Assembly (NCBI RefSeq): GCF_025562455.1
Contig: NZ_JAHPRO010000019.1
Span: 1 to 64,000 of the forward strand
DNA: 64,000 bases
Reading direction: 5' to 3'
Source: Acinetobacter sp. WU_MDCI_Axc73
GTDB lineage: Bacteria; Pseudomonadota; Gammaproteobacteria; Pseudomonadales; Moraxellaceae
Below the pieces are notes generated by a model. The model made no database searches. It was not told the DNA's origin and saw only the letters and a program-made list of their open reading frames with translations. The number at the start of each line of letters is the position of its first letter. Within the stretch, counting starts at the first letter, position 1. Shown in pieces: positions 39,338 through 47,181 of this stretch. A program made the position numbers and the translations under genes.

Positions 39338-39534
39338 GTTGGACCTGGCAAATAGCAAACAAAGAATGATTATAGCAAAAAACTGACTTTACTGTGGATC
39401 AAGCTCAAAACTCAGTACTGCGATCATTTGCAAAAAAATAACACTCTGTTTTATTTTCTCTATCAATTTCAGAGTTAAATTTGTTAGGGTAATTCCTATT
39501 TTCTAAACCATCTACTAACTATAGGTAACCATTT

Positions 39535-39810
39535 ATGCAAAGCTCGACCTCAATTAGCACCACAGAAGCACGACGAATTGCAAAACGCCTGCTCAATCAT
39601 TGGAAACATAAATTTGAAGTCGCAGAGTCAGAGCAGGATTATAAAATTTTTATGCCGACTGCAACAGTGACCCTAACACCGCTTGAACAGCATTTAGATG
39701 TGCTGATCAGCAGTGAAAAGGCAGAAGATATTCGTTTGGAAGGTGTAGTACTCGATCACTTGAATCGTATGGCACAACAAGAATTTCAGGCAGATTGGAC
39801 ACGACAATAG
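39535..39810 (+). CDS. DUF2218-family protein
   Basis: A 91-residue soluble protein resembling the DUF2218 family. The order is an N-terminal helix (STTEARRIAKRLLNHWKHKFEV), beta strands (DYKIFMPTATVTLTPLEQHLDVLIS), a helix ending in VVLDHLNRMA, and a final strand QEFQADWTR, which matches the family's typical end. The function of the family is unknown. The sequence ACTATAGGTAACC before ATG contains only a weak ribosome site. It is followed by the IS scar region. Confidence 0.75.
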   Translation: MQSSTSISTTEARRIAKRLLNHWKHKFEVAESEQDYKIFMPTATVTLTPLEQHLDVLISSEKAEDIRLEGVVLDHLNRMAQQEFQADWTRQ

Positions 39811-39853
39811 AAAAAAACTATTCTCCTATTGCTTGAACCAGTTAAATGAACGC

Positions 39854-39957
39854 TCATGGTTGAGACATATGTTGAGTTTCAAAGGCTTTAACACCTCTAA
39901 TGCGCTCAGGCATTGCTGGATGTGTTGAAAGAAATTTAAGAGGTGAGTTCTGATCAT
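39854..39957 (-). pseudogene. C-terminal remnant of an M48-family peptidase, cut by an IS
   Basis: The last 34 or so codons of a protease gene remain in frame up to a TGA at 39854: SPLKFLSTHPAMPERIRGVK. The STHP-x-x-x-ERI motif is typical of M48 C-termini. Upstream it joins directly, in the same frame, to an IS5-type transposase fragment, so everything before it has been lost or displaced by the insertion. It is not related closely to the M48 gene at 26907, whose tail differs. Confidence 0.7.
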
Positions 39958-40434
39958 GACTTTCAAAATGTCTTGCTTTCAGTTTATCCCCTATTAATTT
40001 GATGCAATGCATCTTGGTTTCCATCAGACTTCGACAATGATACCTCGACCACTTTTTCCATATGGTTCTGCCTAAATATTTGATTGTTTTTAGTAGTTCA
40101 TTTCGCTCAGTTGAGCTGGCTCTTGAATCCTTTCATGACCTAGCTTCCTTTCTAGGTGCAATCACCGCATGCGTCTGCCGATCGGCAAGTAGATGAAGCC
40201 CATCTCTGCTTGGTTGCTAGGTAAGAATAGATTTTATTTCTTCCTTTGTTTACCGTTCGCTTGTGAATATCACTGAGTCTTGGAATCAAAGCAAATGCTG
40301 AGGTTTTCACGATTGATCAAAGCTCGTGTGTAAGAAGACCAATTCGCTGTACGATATATTTTGAAAGCAGGCTTATTCATCTAAGAATCATATTGCTGAA
40401 TAAGCCCTGAGAGATAGGTTGGTGCAACAAAGCC
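39958..40434 (-). mobile_element. Decayed IS5-family insertion sequence
   Basis: Read on the minus strand, the element starts at 40434 with an end-like GGCTTTGTTGCACC. A transposase start follows (MNKPAFKIYRTANWSSYTRA, near 40380), which breaks off after INRENLSICFDSKTQ. After a deletion, sequence resumes with DRQTHAVIAPRK, then an in-frame TGA, then ERNELLKTIKYLGRTIWKKW and RSLMETKMHCIKLIGDKLKA, the C-terminal region of IS5/IS903-like transposases. The other terminal repeat is missing, and the end is fused to an M48 remnant. The element cannot move. Confidence 0.8.
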
Positions 40435-40443
40435 TTTATAAAT

Positions 40444-41280
40444 TCAACTTTTTAATTGAACTGCATGAAACTGCAAATGATCATCCATGAAACTTTGAAT
40501 AAAATAGTAGCCATGATCATAGCCCGCATGCTGCCTCAAACTCAGTTTTTGTTCAACCTTATTACAGGCTTGCTCAAATAAATCAGGATTTAACTGACTA
40601 TAAAACTGATCATCTAAACCCTGATCAATCAAGATTTCAGCAAATAAGGCCCCTTTTTGTTCGATTAAAGCGGTTGCATCATGTTGTTTCCAGACACGAC
40701 GATCATCACCCAAATAATTTGAAAAAGCTTTCTCGCCCCAAGGGCATTGACTTGGCGCACAAATCGGTGCAAAAGCAGAAACTGATTTAAACTTTTCGGG
40801 ATATTTGAGTGCAAGTGTTAAGGCACCATGTCCTCCCATACTGTGACCAAAAATTCCGATTTGATCTTGAATCACAGGAAATTCAGCTTGCACTAAAGCA
40901 TAAAGTTCCTCAACCAAGTAGTGTTCCATTTGATAATGTTCTGCCCATGGTGTTTGAGTTGCATTAATATAAAACCCTGCACCTATCCCCAAATCCCAAT
41001 GATCCCCTTGAGCTACATCTTCACCACGTGGCGATGTATCGGGCGTGATTAAAATCAAATCAAGTTGAGCAGCCAAACGTTGTGCATGTGCCTTAATCGC
41101 AAAAGTTTCTTCAGTACAAGTCAAACCTGCAAGATAAAACAGCACCGAACATTGTTCGCCTTTCAAGGCAGCTGGCGGCAAAAATACCCCAAATTTACTT
41201 TCACCTTTTAATGCGTTAGATGCGCATTGATAAATACGTTGTTCACCGTCAAAGCAGCGATTTTTTTGCAACATTTGCAT
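40444..41280 (-). CDS. fghA: S-formylglutathione hydrolase
   Basis: Cytoplasmic esterase of the glutathione-dependent formaldehyde detoxification pathway; it splits S-formylglutathione to formate and glutathione. It has an alpha/beta-hydrolase fold with the nucleophile in IGIFGHSMGGHGAL, the acid in LIDQGLDDQF and the histidine in GYDHGYYF. The oxyanion region FYLAGLTCTEE is intact. Start 41280 (278 residues) has GAGG 9 nt upstream; this start overlaps the end of the C13 peptidase gene by 32 bp. Formaldehyde dehydrogenase (adhC), its usual partner, is not adjacent. Confidence 0.93.
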   Translation of the reverse strand: MQMLQKNRCFDGEQRIYQCASNALKGESKFGVFLPPAALKGEQCSVLFYLAGLTCTEETFAIKAHAQRLAAQLDLILITPDTSPRGEDVAQGDHWDLGIGAGFYINATQTPWAEHYQMEHYLVEELYALVQAEFPVIQDQIGIFGHSMGGHGALTLALKYPEKFKSVSAFAPICAPSQCPWGEKAFSNYLGDDRRVWKQHDATALIEQKGALFAEILIDQGLDDQFYSQLNPDLFEQACNKVEQKLSLRQHAGYDHGYYFIQSFMDDHLQFHAVQLKS

Positions 41281-42685
41281 GTTTTTTATCCTCGTGTTTG
41301 GCAGTAATCGTGGTTTGAGGGAGATTTTGTTGAGGAAACAAATGTTGTTCAAGTTGTGGCAACATCAATTCCATATTTTTACCCATGACCCACTGTGGTT
41401 CTGAGGGTTCAAAGCCTTGTGCAGACTCCCACTTGGCAACCGTATCCTGAGCTTGTTTAAAGGCATCTTTCATCGTATGTTGATCACGCATCGCTTGATC
41501 AAACAGGGCACGACCAAAATAAGTATAATCCGCTTCATTGGTACAACCGAACGACTGACGATCTGCTGCAGAAGCTGTGATAATCAGCGTATCAGGTGAC
41601 TGGAGTGCAGGAATAAAACTTCCAGAAAAGCATGACGAAATTACAATCACTCGCCAACGAATCCCAGACTTATCGAGAGTTTCACGCAACCATTTTGGAT
41701 CAACCTGATGCAAATCTAAAGGCGCATTTTCCATTTCAAATTCGTTAGGCGCACCATGCGAAGTCATGTATAAAAACAAAACATCGCTTTCTTTATTCAT
41801 TTGCTGACCAATACGACGTAATGCAGCCCCAATACTTGTTTGAGAAGCGATAGGTACCTCTGTACGGGTATCTGGGTTATTGATGAGCATCATCGAACGC
41901 CCAAATGTGCCAAAACGTGTGTCAAATTGTTCCTTTATCCGCATAATCTCCGACTTAAATACATCTTGATAGCTCGCACCCGCAACACCGAGAAAATACC
42001 AGTGACTTTGCGAAAACTCTCCATATTGGATCTGTTCAAGCGACTGATTGAGTAATCGACTTTGGGCATAAAAAGCATCTTCTGCAAATGTCGGTGGAAC
42101 ATCTTCCACTTTCCAGATTGGCTGACTACGCACTGAACCTTGCCAGACCACCAGTGTGACCAGCGTGGCAATCATAATTAAAGCACGTTCCCACCATGGC
42201 CATTTTAATTCACGTGCAAACACCCAAACCACAGCCAAACTTTGCCAGACAAACAACACCATAAATAGTGTCGGTAAATAGTCATAAGTAATGTAAGGAA
42301 GGTAGTCGAGCTGTCCTAGAAACTGAATAAAACTTTGTAGTAAGGCGATGTTGGTATCCAGCACTAACCATAAAATGGCAGGTACTAACATCAGGCGGGC
42401 ATTATTGGTTCGTTGTGAAAGAAAAATCCCGACAATAAGAGCAAGAAACGGCCAAAGCGCGTAACTCACTAAGCCTTGAGAATTAAACTGACCATCCTGC
42501 CCCGCAACCAACCAGCTAAATAATGTATTCGCTGCTCCGCCGAGTACCCCCCAAACCAACAATTGAAAAATCGAGGGATGGACGATTTGCAAACAACGGC
42601 GTGACCCTAAAAATAACCACATCCCAGCAATTTGGTTGCTTTTGAAATCGTGCCAAAAATTGATGGAGGGCTTCAGGTCAATCAT
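41249..42685 (-). CDS. Membrane-anchored C13-family (legumain/caspase-like) cysteine peptidase
   Basis: A 478-residue protein with an N-terminal membrane domain of about five helices (41-60, 74-90, 99-117, 136-157, 166-183) followed by a C13 peptidase domain (about 205-460). The catalytic dyad is His310 in LFLYMTSHGAP and Cys352 in VIVISSCFSGSF. The downstream FGCTNEADYTYFGRALF also fits the family. Bacterial C13 proteins of this design are widespread but their substrates are unknown. It overlaps fghA by 32 bp, so the two may be translationally coupled. A short charged tail ends the protein. Confidence 0.85.
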   Translation of the reverse strand: MIDLKPSINFWHDFKSNQIAGMWLFLGSRRCLQIVHPSIFQLLVWGVLGGAANTLFSWLVAGQDGQFNSQGLVSYALWPFLALIVGIFLSQRTNNARLMLVPAILWLVLDTNIALLQSFIQFLGQLDYLPYITYDYLPTLFMVLFVWQSLAVVWVFARELKWPWWERALIMIATLVTLVVWQGSVRSQPIWKVEDVPPTFAEDAFYAQSRLLNQSLEQIQYGEFSQSHWYFLGVAGASYQDVFKSEIMRIKEQFDTRFGTFGRSMMLINNPDTRTEVPIASQTSIGAALRRIGQQMNKESDVLFLYMTSHGAPNEFEMENAPLDLHQVDPKWLRETLDKSGIRWRVIVISSCFSGSFIPALQSPDTLIITASAADRQSFGCTNEADYTYFGRALFDQAMRDQHTMKDAFKQAQDTVAKWESAQGFEPSEPQWVMGKNMELMLPQLEQHLFPQQNLPQTTITAKHEDKKHANVAKKSLL

Positions 42686-42804
42686 AGAAAATTATTCAGG
42701 AGTTATAATGCATAATCAGTTTATGCTTGCGTGGAATTATATCAATAATGCTTTTATCTATATAACAAATATTTGGATATTATTGAAGCAATGATCACAA
42801 TTCC

Positions 42805-43605
42805 TCACAGAGCAAGCTGAAAATAAGCATCAAAACGGCAAGCATCGCCCAACCACTGATGATCAGGCGTTTGTTGATTAAGAAAAACAGCATGTCGTGG
42901 ACGTTTTACAATGACCCGTTTCGCCACTTGTTGCGCCAAAGGTAGTAAAGTGTCGCCTAAGTCCATTTCACCCTGCTCTGGTAAAAGTAAATGCAAAAGT
43001 TGCATTTGTTTTTTAACCTGTGCCTGTTTTTTGATGGCTTGTTGATGTTGATCACGCTGTGGAAACATAGGATCAAGATAGATCACATCTACCTGTCGAT
43101 GCTGCTGAATATATGACTGCAAATAATCCGCAGAATCCGTGAAGACCAATTGTATCCGATCGACAATCTGATTTAAGAATGGATCATTCTTTGCTTGAAA
43201 ATGACTATCTTCAAGTAAAGTAAATAAAATCGGATGTCGTTCAAGCAATGTCACCTTCGCGCCCAAATGCGCCATCAGTAAACTATCGTGACCTAAACCT
43301 GCTGTCGCATCGATCAATTTTGGCGCTTCACTAAGTTGACAGGCACGTGCAATCATTTCTGACTTAATACTGGCGCGTTTTAAACGGGAGACTTCTGCTT
43401 TCCAATCGGGTTGCATTTTCATGCCATTAGCACATAGCCAAAGACCATACTCATCTACACAAAGTGCCAAATCAGGATGCTGTCTAAAAAAACGCGCATT
43501 AAGCTGTTCTACTTCACAGACATCAATCTCTACACCTCGCTGAGACAAGACTTGCTGATAGTGATGCGCAGCATTTAAATATGAGGCTGTAGAAAATAAT
43601 TGCAT
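42805..43605 (-). CDS. rsmJ: 16S rRNA (guanine1516-N2)-methyltransferase
   Basis: SAM-dependent methyltransferase of 266 residues that modifies G1516 of 16S rRNA. The SAM-binding motif [20 protein letters not shown], the acidic motif [11 protein letters not shown] and the catalytic-type motif [11 protein letters not shown] identify RsmJ (YhiQ). An N-terminal helical domain precedes it. It lies 22 bp after uppP and is probably the last gene of the tsaB-uppP-rsmJ operon. Confidence 0.9.
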   Translation of the reverse strand: MQLFSTASYLNAAHHYQQVLSQRGVEIDVCEVEQLNARFFRQHPDLALCVDEYGLWLCANGMKMQPDWKAEVSRLKRASIKSEMIARACQLSEAPKLIDATAGLGHDSLLMAHLGAKVTLLERHPILFTLLEDSHFQAKNDPFLNQIVDRIQLVFTDSADYLQSYIQQHRQVDVIYLDPMFPQRDQHQQAIKKQAQVKKQMQLLHLLLPEQGEMDLGDTLLPLAQQVAKRVIVKRPRHAVFLNQQTPDHQWLGDACRFDAYFQLAL

Positions 43606-43627
43606 GATGATTAACTAAAACTCCTGA

Positions 43628-44455
43628 TTACCACAATTTCCAACCCGTAAAGGCAAAAAGTAAAATAATGAGTCCAGAAAAAATTCGATACCATGCAAAA
43701 ATCATAAAGTCGCGTTTTGCCACATAAGCCACTAATGCTCGAATCAATAATAACGCTGAAATAAATGAAACCAGTAGTCCTACAGCTAAAACGATCCAGT
43801 CCTGTTGTCCCTGAAATACATCATGACTTTGATATAAATCCAGCAGCCCTGCACCAATAATCACAGGAATTCCAAGAAAGAAAGAGAATTCAGTGGCGGC
43901 TTTACGCGATACACCTAAAAACATCGCGCCAATAATCGTTGCACCCGAACGTGAAGTCCCCGGAATTAAAGACAGTACTTGAATTAAACCAATCCAGATG
44001 GCTTGCTTAAGCGAGATATTTTCAACCTCGACCGCATTGACTTTGGGTGGATTTTTTTCGATCCACATAATGATAAAACCACCAACAATCAATCCCACGG
44101 CAACGGCAATATCATTGAATAATAAATCTTTTACGGTTTGCCCCAAAGTGAGACCGACCAAGACAATCGGGATAGAGGCGATGATCAGACTAATCGCCAA
44201 ATGTCGCCCTTTGGCCTCACCTGTCACCATACCAGTCGCAGCACCCCAAAGACGTGACCAATACTCATAAATCACTGCTGCAATTGCGCCCATCTGGATC
44301 GCAACCACAAAAACTGCACTTTTCTCAGGTGTCCAAAAATTTAATAATTCAGAGGCTAGAATTAAATGTCCAGTGCTTGAAATCGGAAGAAATTCTGTAA
44401 TTCCCTCCACAATTCCCATAATCGCCGCTTTTAAAAGCAGTAAAAGTTCCATCAT
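43628..44455 (-). CDS. uppP: Undecaprenyl-diphosphatase
   Basis: Inner-membrane enzyme (BacA/UppP) that recycles undecaprenyl pyrophosphate, the carrier for peptidoglycan and other envelope polymers; its overproduction gives bacitracin resistance. The 275 residues are hydrophobic, with about eight helices. The two family motifs are intact: GIVEGITEFLPISSTGH near residue 20 and PGTSRSGATIIGAM near residue 165. The start codon overlaps the tsaB stop by 4 bp. Confidence 0.94.
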   Translation of the reverse strand: MMELLLLLKAAIMGIVEGITEFLPISSTGHLILASELLNFWTPEKSAVFVVAIQMGAIAAVIYEYWSRLWGAATGMVTGEAKGRHLAISLIIASIPIVLVGLTLGQTVKDLLFNDIAVAVGLIVGGFIIMWIEKNPPKVNAVEVENISLKQAIWIGLIQVLSLIPGTSRSGATIIGAMFLGVSRKAATEFSFFLGIPVIIGAGLLDLYQSHDVFQGQQDWIVLAVGLLVSFISALLLIRALVAYVAKRDFMIFAWYRIFSGLIILLFAFTGWKLW

Positions 44456-45132
44456 TTTTTCTCGTTCGGCTTACCTTGTTCTGCAATTTTTTTCCAAGCA
44501 TTGTCTCTTAAATAGACGGGTAATGCCTGTTCAGCACTCACCCAGTGCTTTTGTTTGGCATAGTATCGGGCAAGTATTGCAATATCTCGGGCAGATGGGC
44601 AGATCATACTGTGTTGTTCTGAAATTGGAGAGGAAATAAGTTTAGCTCCCGATCCCACACAGCTAAACTGGGCGAAAGACGTTGCCACGTCGTAATTTAA
44701 CAGTTGTTCTTCGCCTTGCAGTTGCATGATGCCATCTGCATCACAGCTAAAATTTGCCAGATACACTTCCTGCATCCGCGCATCCAAAACCGCAGTCACC
44801 TGACTGAGTTGCAATTCACGATAAGCCGCTTGTGCCAAAGCTTGCAGGGTAGAAACAGGAATTACGGGTAAATCATTGGCCCAAGCCAAAGCTTGCGTTA
44901 CCGCAGCATTGATACGTACGCCACTAAATGAACCTGGGCCGCGACTAAATGCGATCGCAGTTAAATCATCATAACTGAGTTTCGTCTGTTGCAATGCCTG
45001 CTCAATCATCGGCAAGATAGTACGTGTTTGAGCTTTAGCCTGGGTATCCAGTTGAAAAAAAAGCTCATTTGATTCATCAATCAAACAAACTGAACAATGA
45101 TCATTTGCCGTTTCCAATGCCAGCACGTTCAT
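44452..45132 (-). CDS. tsaB: tRNA threonylcarbamoyladenosine biosynthesis protein TsaB
   Basis: ASKHA-fold partner of TsaD in making the t6A modification of tRNAs that read ANN codons. The N-terminus MNVLALETANDHCSVCL, the GPGSFSGVRINAA motif and a region corresponding to the TsaD-binding helix are present; 226 residues. It is the first gene of a tight operon with uppP and rsmJ. Confidence 0.92.
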   Translation of the reverse strand: MNVLALETANDHCSVCLIDESNELFFQLDTQAKAQTRTILPMIEQALQQTKLSYDDLTAIAFSRGPGSFSGVRINAAVTQALAWANDLPVIPVSTLQALAQAAYRELQLSQVTAVLDARMQEVYLANFSCDADGIMQLQGEEQLLNYDVATSFAQFSCVGSGAKLISSPISEQHSMICPSARDIAILARYYAKQKHWVSAEQALPVYLRDNAWKKIAEQGKPNEKK

Positions 45133-45258
45133 GCAACTTCACGCCATTATCTTTTTAAAAAACGTGGGCTATCATACTCTACAACACTAATTTAGGCGAG
45201 AATTTCAATTTCGCTGATACAAAAAACTGTACTCTCGCAGTACAACTGAAAGTAACTA

Positions 45259-45789
45259 CTAAAATGAAAACGGCTTGAGTTGAATAAATCGTTTATAGTG
45301 CTCAGCATAATGTAAAGCACTCAGACGTAATTTTGCAGCACCAGATTCGTCCAGTGTTTTCACAATTTTACCTGGAGAACCCATGACCACTGAGTTATCA
45401 GGAATCACTTTGCCTTCAGGAATTAATGCATTAGCACCAATAATACAATTTTTGCCAATGACCGCATGATTTAACACCACAGCATTGATCCCAATCAGAC
45501 TATTTTCACCAATTGTGCAACCATGCAACATGGCCTGATGTCCAACCGTGACATAGTCTCCAATATGAAGTTCAATCCCTGCATCAGTATGTAATACAGC
45601 ATTTTCCTGAATATTAGTAAAATGTCCTAGATGGATTGGACTATTATCTGCACGAATCACAGCGCCAAACCAAACACTGACCTGTTGTCCCAACTCCACT
45701 TGACCAATTACTGTGGCATTGTCTGCAATCCATCCGTCCCACGGTTCAATCAATGCTTTTGGTGAATATCCTTCAAAGCTATACATCAT
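45259..45789 (-). CDS. Gamma-carbonic-anhydrase-like protein (left-handed beta-helix)
   Basis: Trimeric left-handed beta-helix protein of the gamma-carbonic anhydrase/PaaY family (176 residues). The hexapeptide repeats are clear (IADNATVIGQVELG, IGENSLIGINAVVL), and candidate zinc histidines lie in ENAVLHTD and VGHQAMLHGC. I start at ATG 45789 (MMYSFEGYSP), with AGGA about 10 nt upstream. The longer open frame to 45933 runs through the upstream Nudix gene and is not conserved. Enzymatic activity is not assured for this family. Confidence 0.88.
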   Translation of the reverse strand: MMYSFEGYSPKALIEPWDGWIADNATVIGQVELGQQVSVWFGAVIRADNSPIHLGHFTNIQENAVLHTDAGIELHIGDYVTVGHQAMLHGCTIGENSLIGINAVVLNHAVIGKNCIIGANALIPEGKVIPDNSVVMGSPGKIVKTLDESGAAKLRLSALHYAEHYKRFIQLKPFSF

Positions 45790-45821
45790 AATGGCAACAT
45801 CCTGTTTAGTTGGTGGTGGAA

Positions 45822-46427
45822 TTAAAATTTTCGGGGCTGAAAATGTGGTGAATTTAAAAGAAAAGGCCAGTCTTTTTGATAATTCAACCCGTAATGAAAC
45901 AACGAAATTAACATTCTTGCGGTTAAACCCCAAATAACCTCACTCTCCACTTGTAGGCTCGGAAAATATAGCGATTGATGTGCATATTTCACCTCGTAAG
46001 GTGTGACTGGTGCATTAAGAAGCTGACTGAGCGACGCAAAAAAAATGCGATCAATTTCGGTCGGTTGAGCAATCAAATCGACATGAGGAGGGATGAGTCC
46101 TACGATAGGTTTAACTAGCATCCCATTACGTGCATGTTGCATAGGTAAATCACCAATCAGCTCAACATCGAAAGGATTAAGTGCCGTTTCTTCTTGAGCT
46201 TCTCTTAGTGCAACGACAATATTACTGGTATCACCAGCATCACGTTTCCCACCAGGAAATGAAACTTCACCCGCATGATTGGATAATTGAGTGGAACGTC
46301 GCGTCAACAAAACTTTAGGATGGTGTTCATTAGTAATCGCAATTAACACCGCGGCCTGTGCAGGTGAAGTACGTTTTGAGAACCGTAAGCGTTGCTGCAA
46401 AAGATGCGTGAGTTCCTGCTGTACCAT
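45822..46427 (-). CDS. nudL: CoA pyrophosphatase, Nudix family
   Basis: Nudix hydrolase of the NudL/YeaB group that splits coenzyme A or acyl-CoA; 201 residues. The Nudix box is complete: GGKRDAGDTSNIVVALREAQEE followed by T, with the upstream SNHAGEVSFPGG typical of the CoA-specific group. The gene lies 32 bp before the beta-helix protein and may be read with it. It is divergent from the other Nudix gene at 46549. Confidence 0.85.
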   Translation of the reverse strand: MVQQELTHLLQQRLRFSKRTSPAQAAVLIAITNEHHPKVLLTRRSTQLSNHAGEVSFPGGKRDAGDTSNIVVALREAQEETALNPFDVELIGDLPMQHARNGMLVKPIVGLIPPHVDLIAQPTEIDRIFFASLSQLLNAPVTPYEVKYAHQSLYFPSLQVESEVIWGLTARMLISLFHYGLNYQKDWPFLLNSPHFQPRKF

Positions 46428-46548
46428 ACTTCTCTCTCTATTTTCTTATCTTTTCATCATAGCTGAAAAATGAGTGGCTTCGTATAGAAATGATGCGAAA
46501 GTCCAAAATTTCAGTTATGCTGAGGCATTCTTATCCTTGATGATCATT

Positions 46549-47097
46549 ATGAGTTTTTGCACCGTTTGTGGACATGAAACTGAAGATAAAATTCCGTTAG
46601 GCGACCATCAGCTTCGTCGTGTATGTACACATTGTGGGAATATTCATTATGAAAACCCAAAACTGATTTGTGGTGCTTTGGCTATTTGGGAAAATAAAGT
46701 CTTATTATGCCGTCGTGCCATTGAACCTCGTTATGGTTTATGGACATTGCCAGCGGGTTACATGGAGTTATTTGAAACCATGGAACAAGGTGCAGCACGT
46801 GAAACACGCGAAGAAGCTGAGGCTGAGATCGACATCGAACATTTATATTGCATGTACAACATTCCCCGAATTGGGCAAATTTATGTTCTATTTAAAGCAA
46901 ACTTAAAAGAAGGTTGTTTTGGTGCTGGCGAAGAAAGTATTGAATGTCGCTTATTTGAAGAACATGAGATCCCGTGGGAAGAATTGGCTTTTCCAAGTGT
47001 GGAGCGAACACTAAGACATTATTTTGAAGATCGAAAAACACAAAAATTTCCAGTCCATTTGGAAACATTAGGTACACGCCTAGATCATACAGGTTAA
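46549..47097 (+). CDS. Nudix hydrolase with N-terminal zinc ribbon
   Basis: A 182-residue protein with an N-terminal zinc ribbon (CTVCGHE and CTHCGN, about residues 4-35) and a Nudix domain (about 38-160) whose box reads GYMELFETMEQGAARETREE and continues AEAE. It resembles bacterial zinc-ribbon Nudix hydrolases of unsettled substrate (NUDT14/YfcD-like pyrophosphatases of nucleotide cofactors). The start at 46549 puts the ribbon at the N-terminus as in relatives; the frame is open to 46474 with unconserved codons. Confidence 0.85.
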   Translation: MSFCTVCGHETEDKIPLGDHQLRRVCTHCGNIHYENPKLICGALAIWENKVLLCRRAIEPRYGLWTLPAGYMELFETMEQGAARETREEAEAEIDIEHLYCMYNIPRIGQIYVLFKANLKEGCFGAGEESIECRLFEEHEIPWEELAFPSVERTLRHYFEDRKTQKFPVHLETLGTRLDHTG

Positions 47098-47136
47098 CTT
47101 TAAATTTTTTAAAAATCCTAGATATATGTCGATATA

Positions 47137-47170
47137 AACGAGGGAATCATGATGATTCCCTCGTTTTAAT
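47137..47170. terminator. Bidirectional terminator between the Nudix gene and filF
   Basis: A 13-bp perfect stem (AACGAGGGAATCA / TGATTCCCTCGTT) around a 3-nt loop is followed by TTAATTTT on the plus strand. It sits between convergent genes, 12 bp from the filF stop. Confidence 0.85.
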
Positions 47171-47181
47171 TTTAGATCTGA

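Noticed and set aside
45790..45933. N-terminal extension of the gamma-carbonic-anhydrase-like protein by 48 codons
   Set aside because: It lies within the 3' part of the Nudix gene in another frame and adds no family-like sequence.
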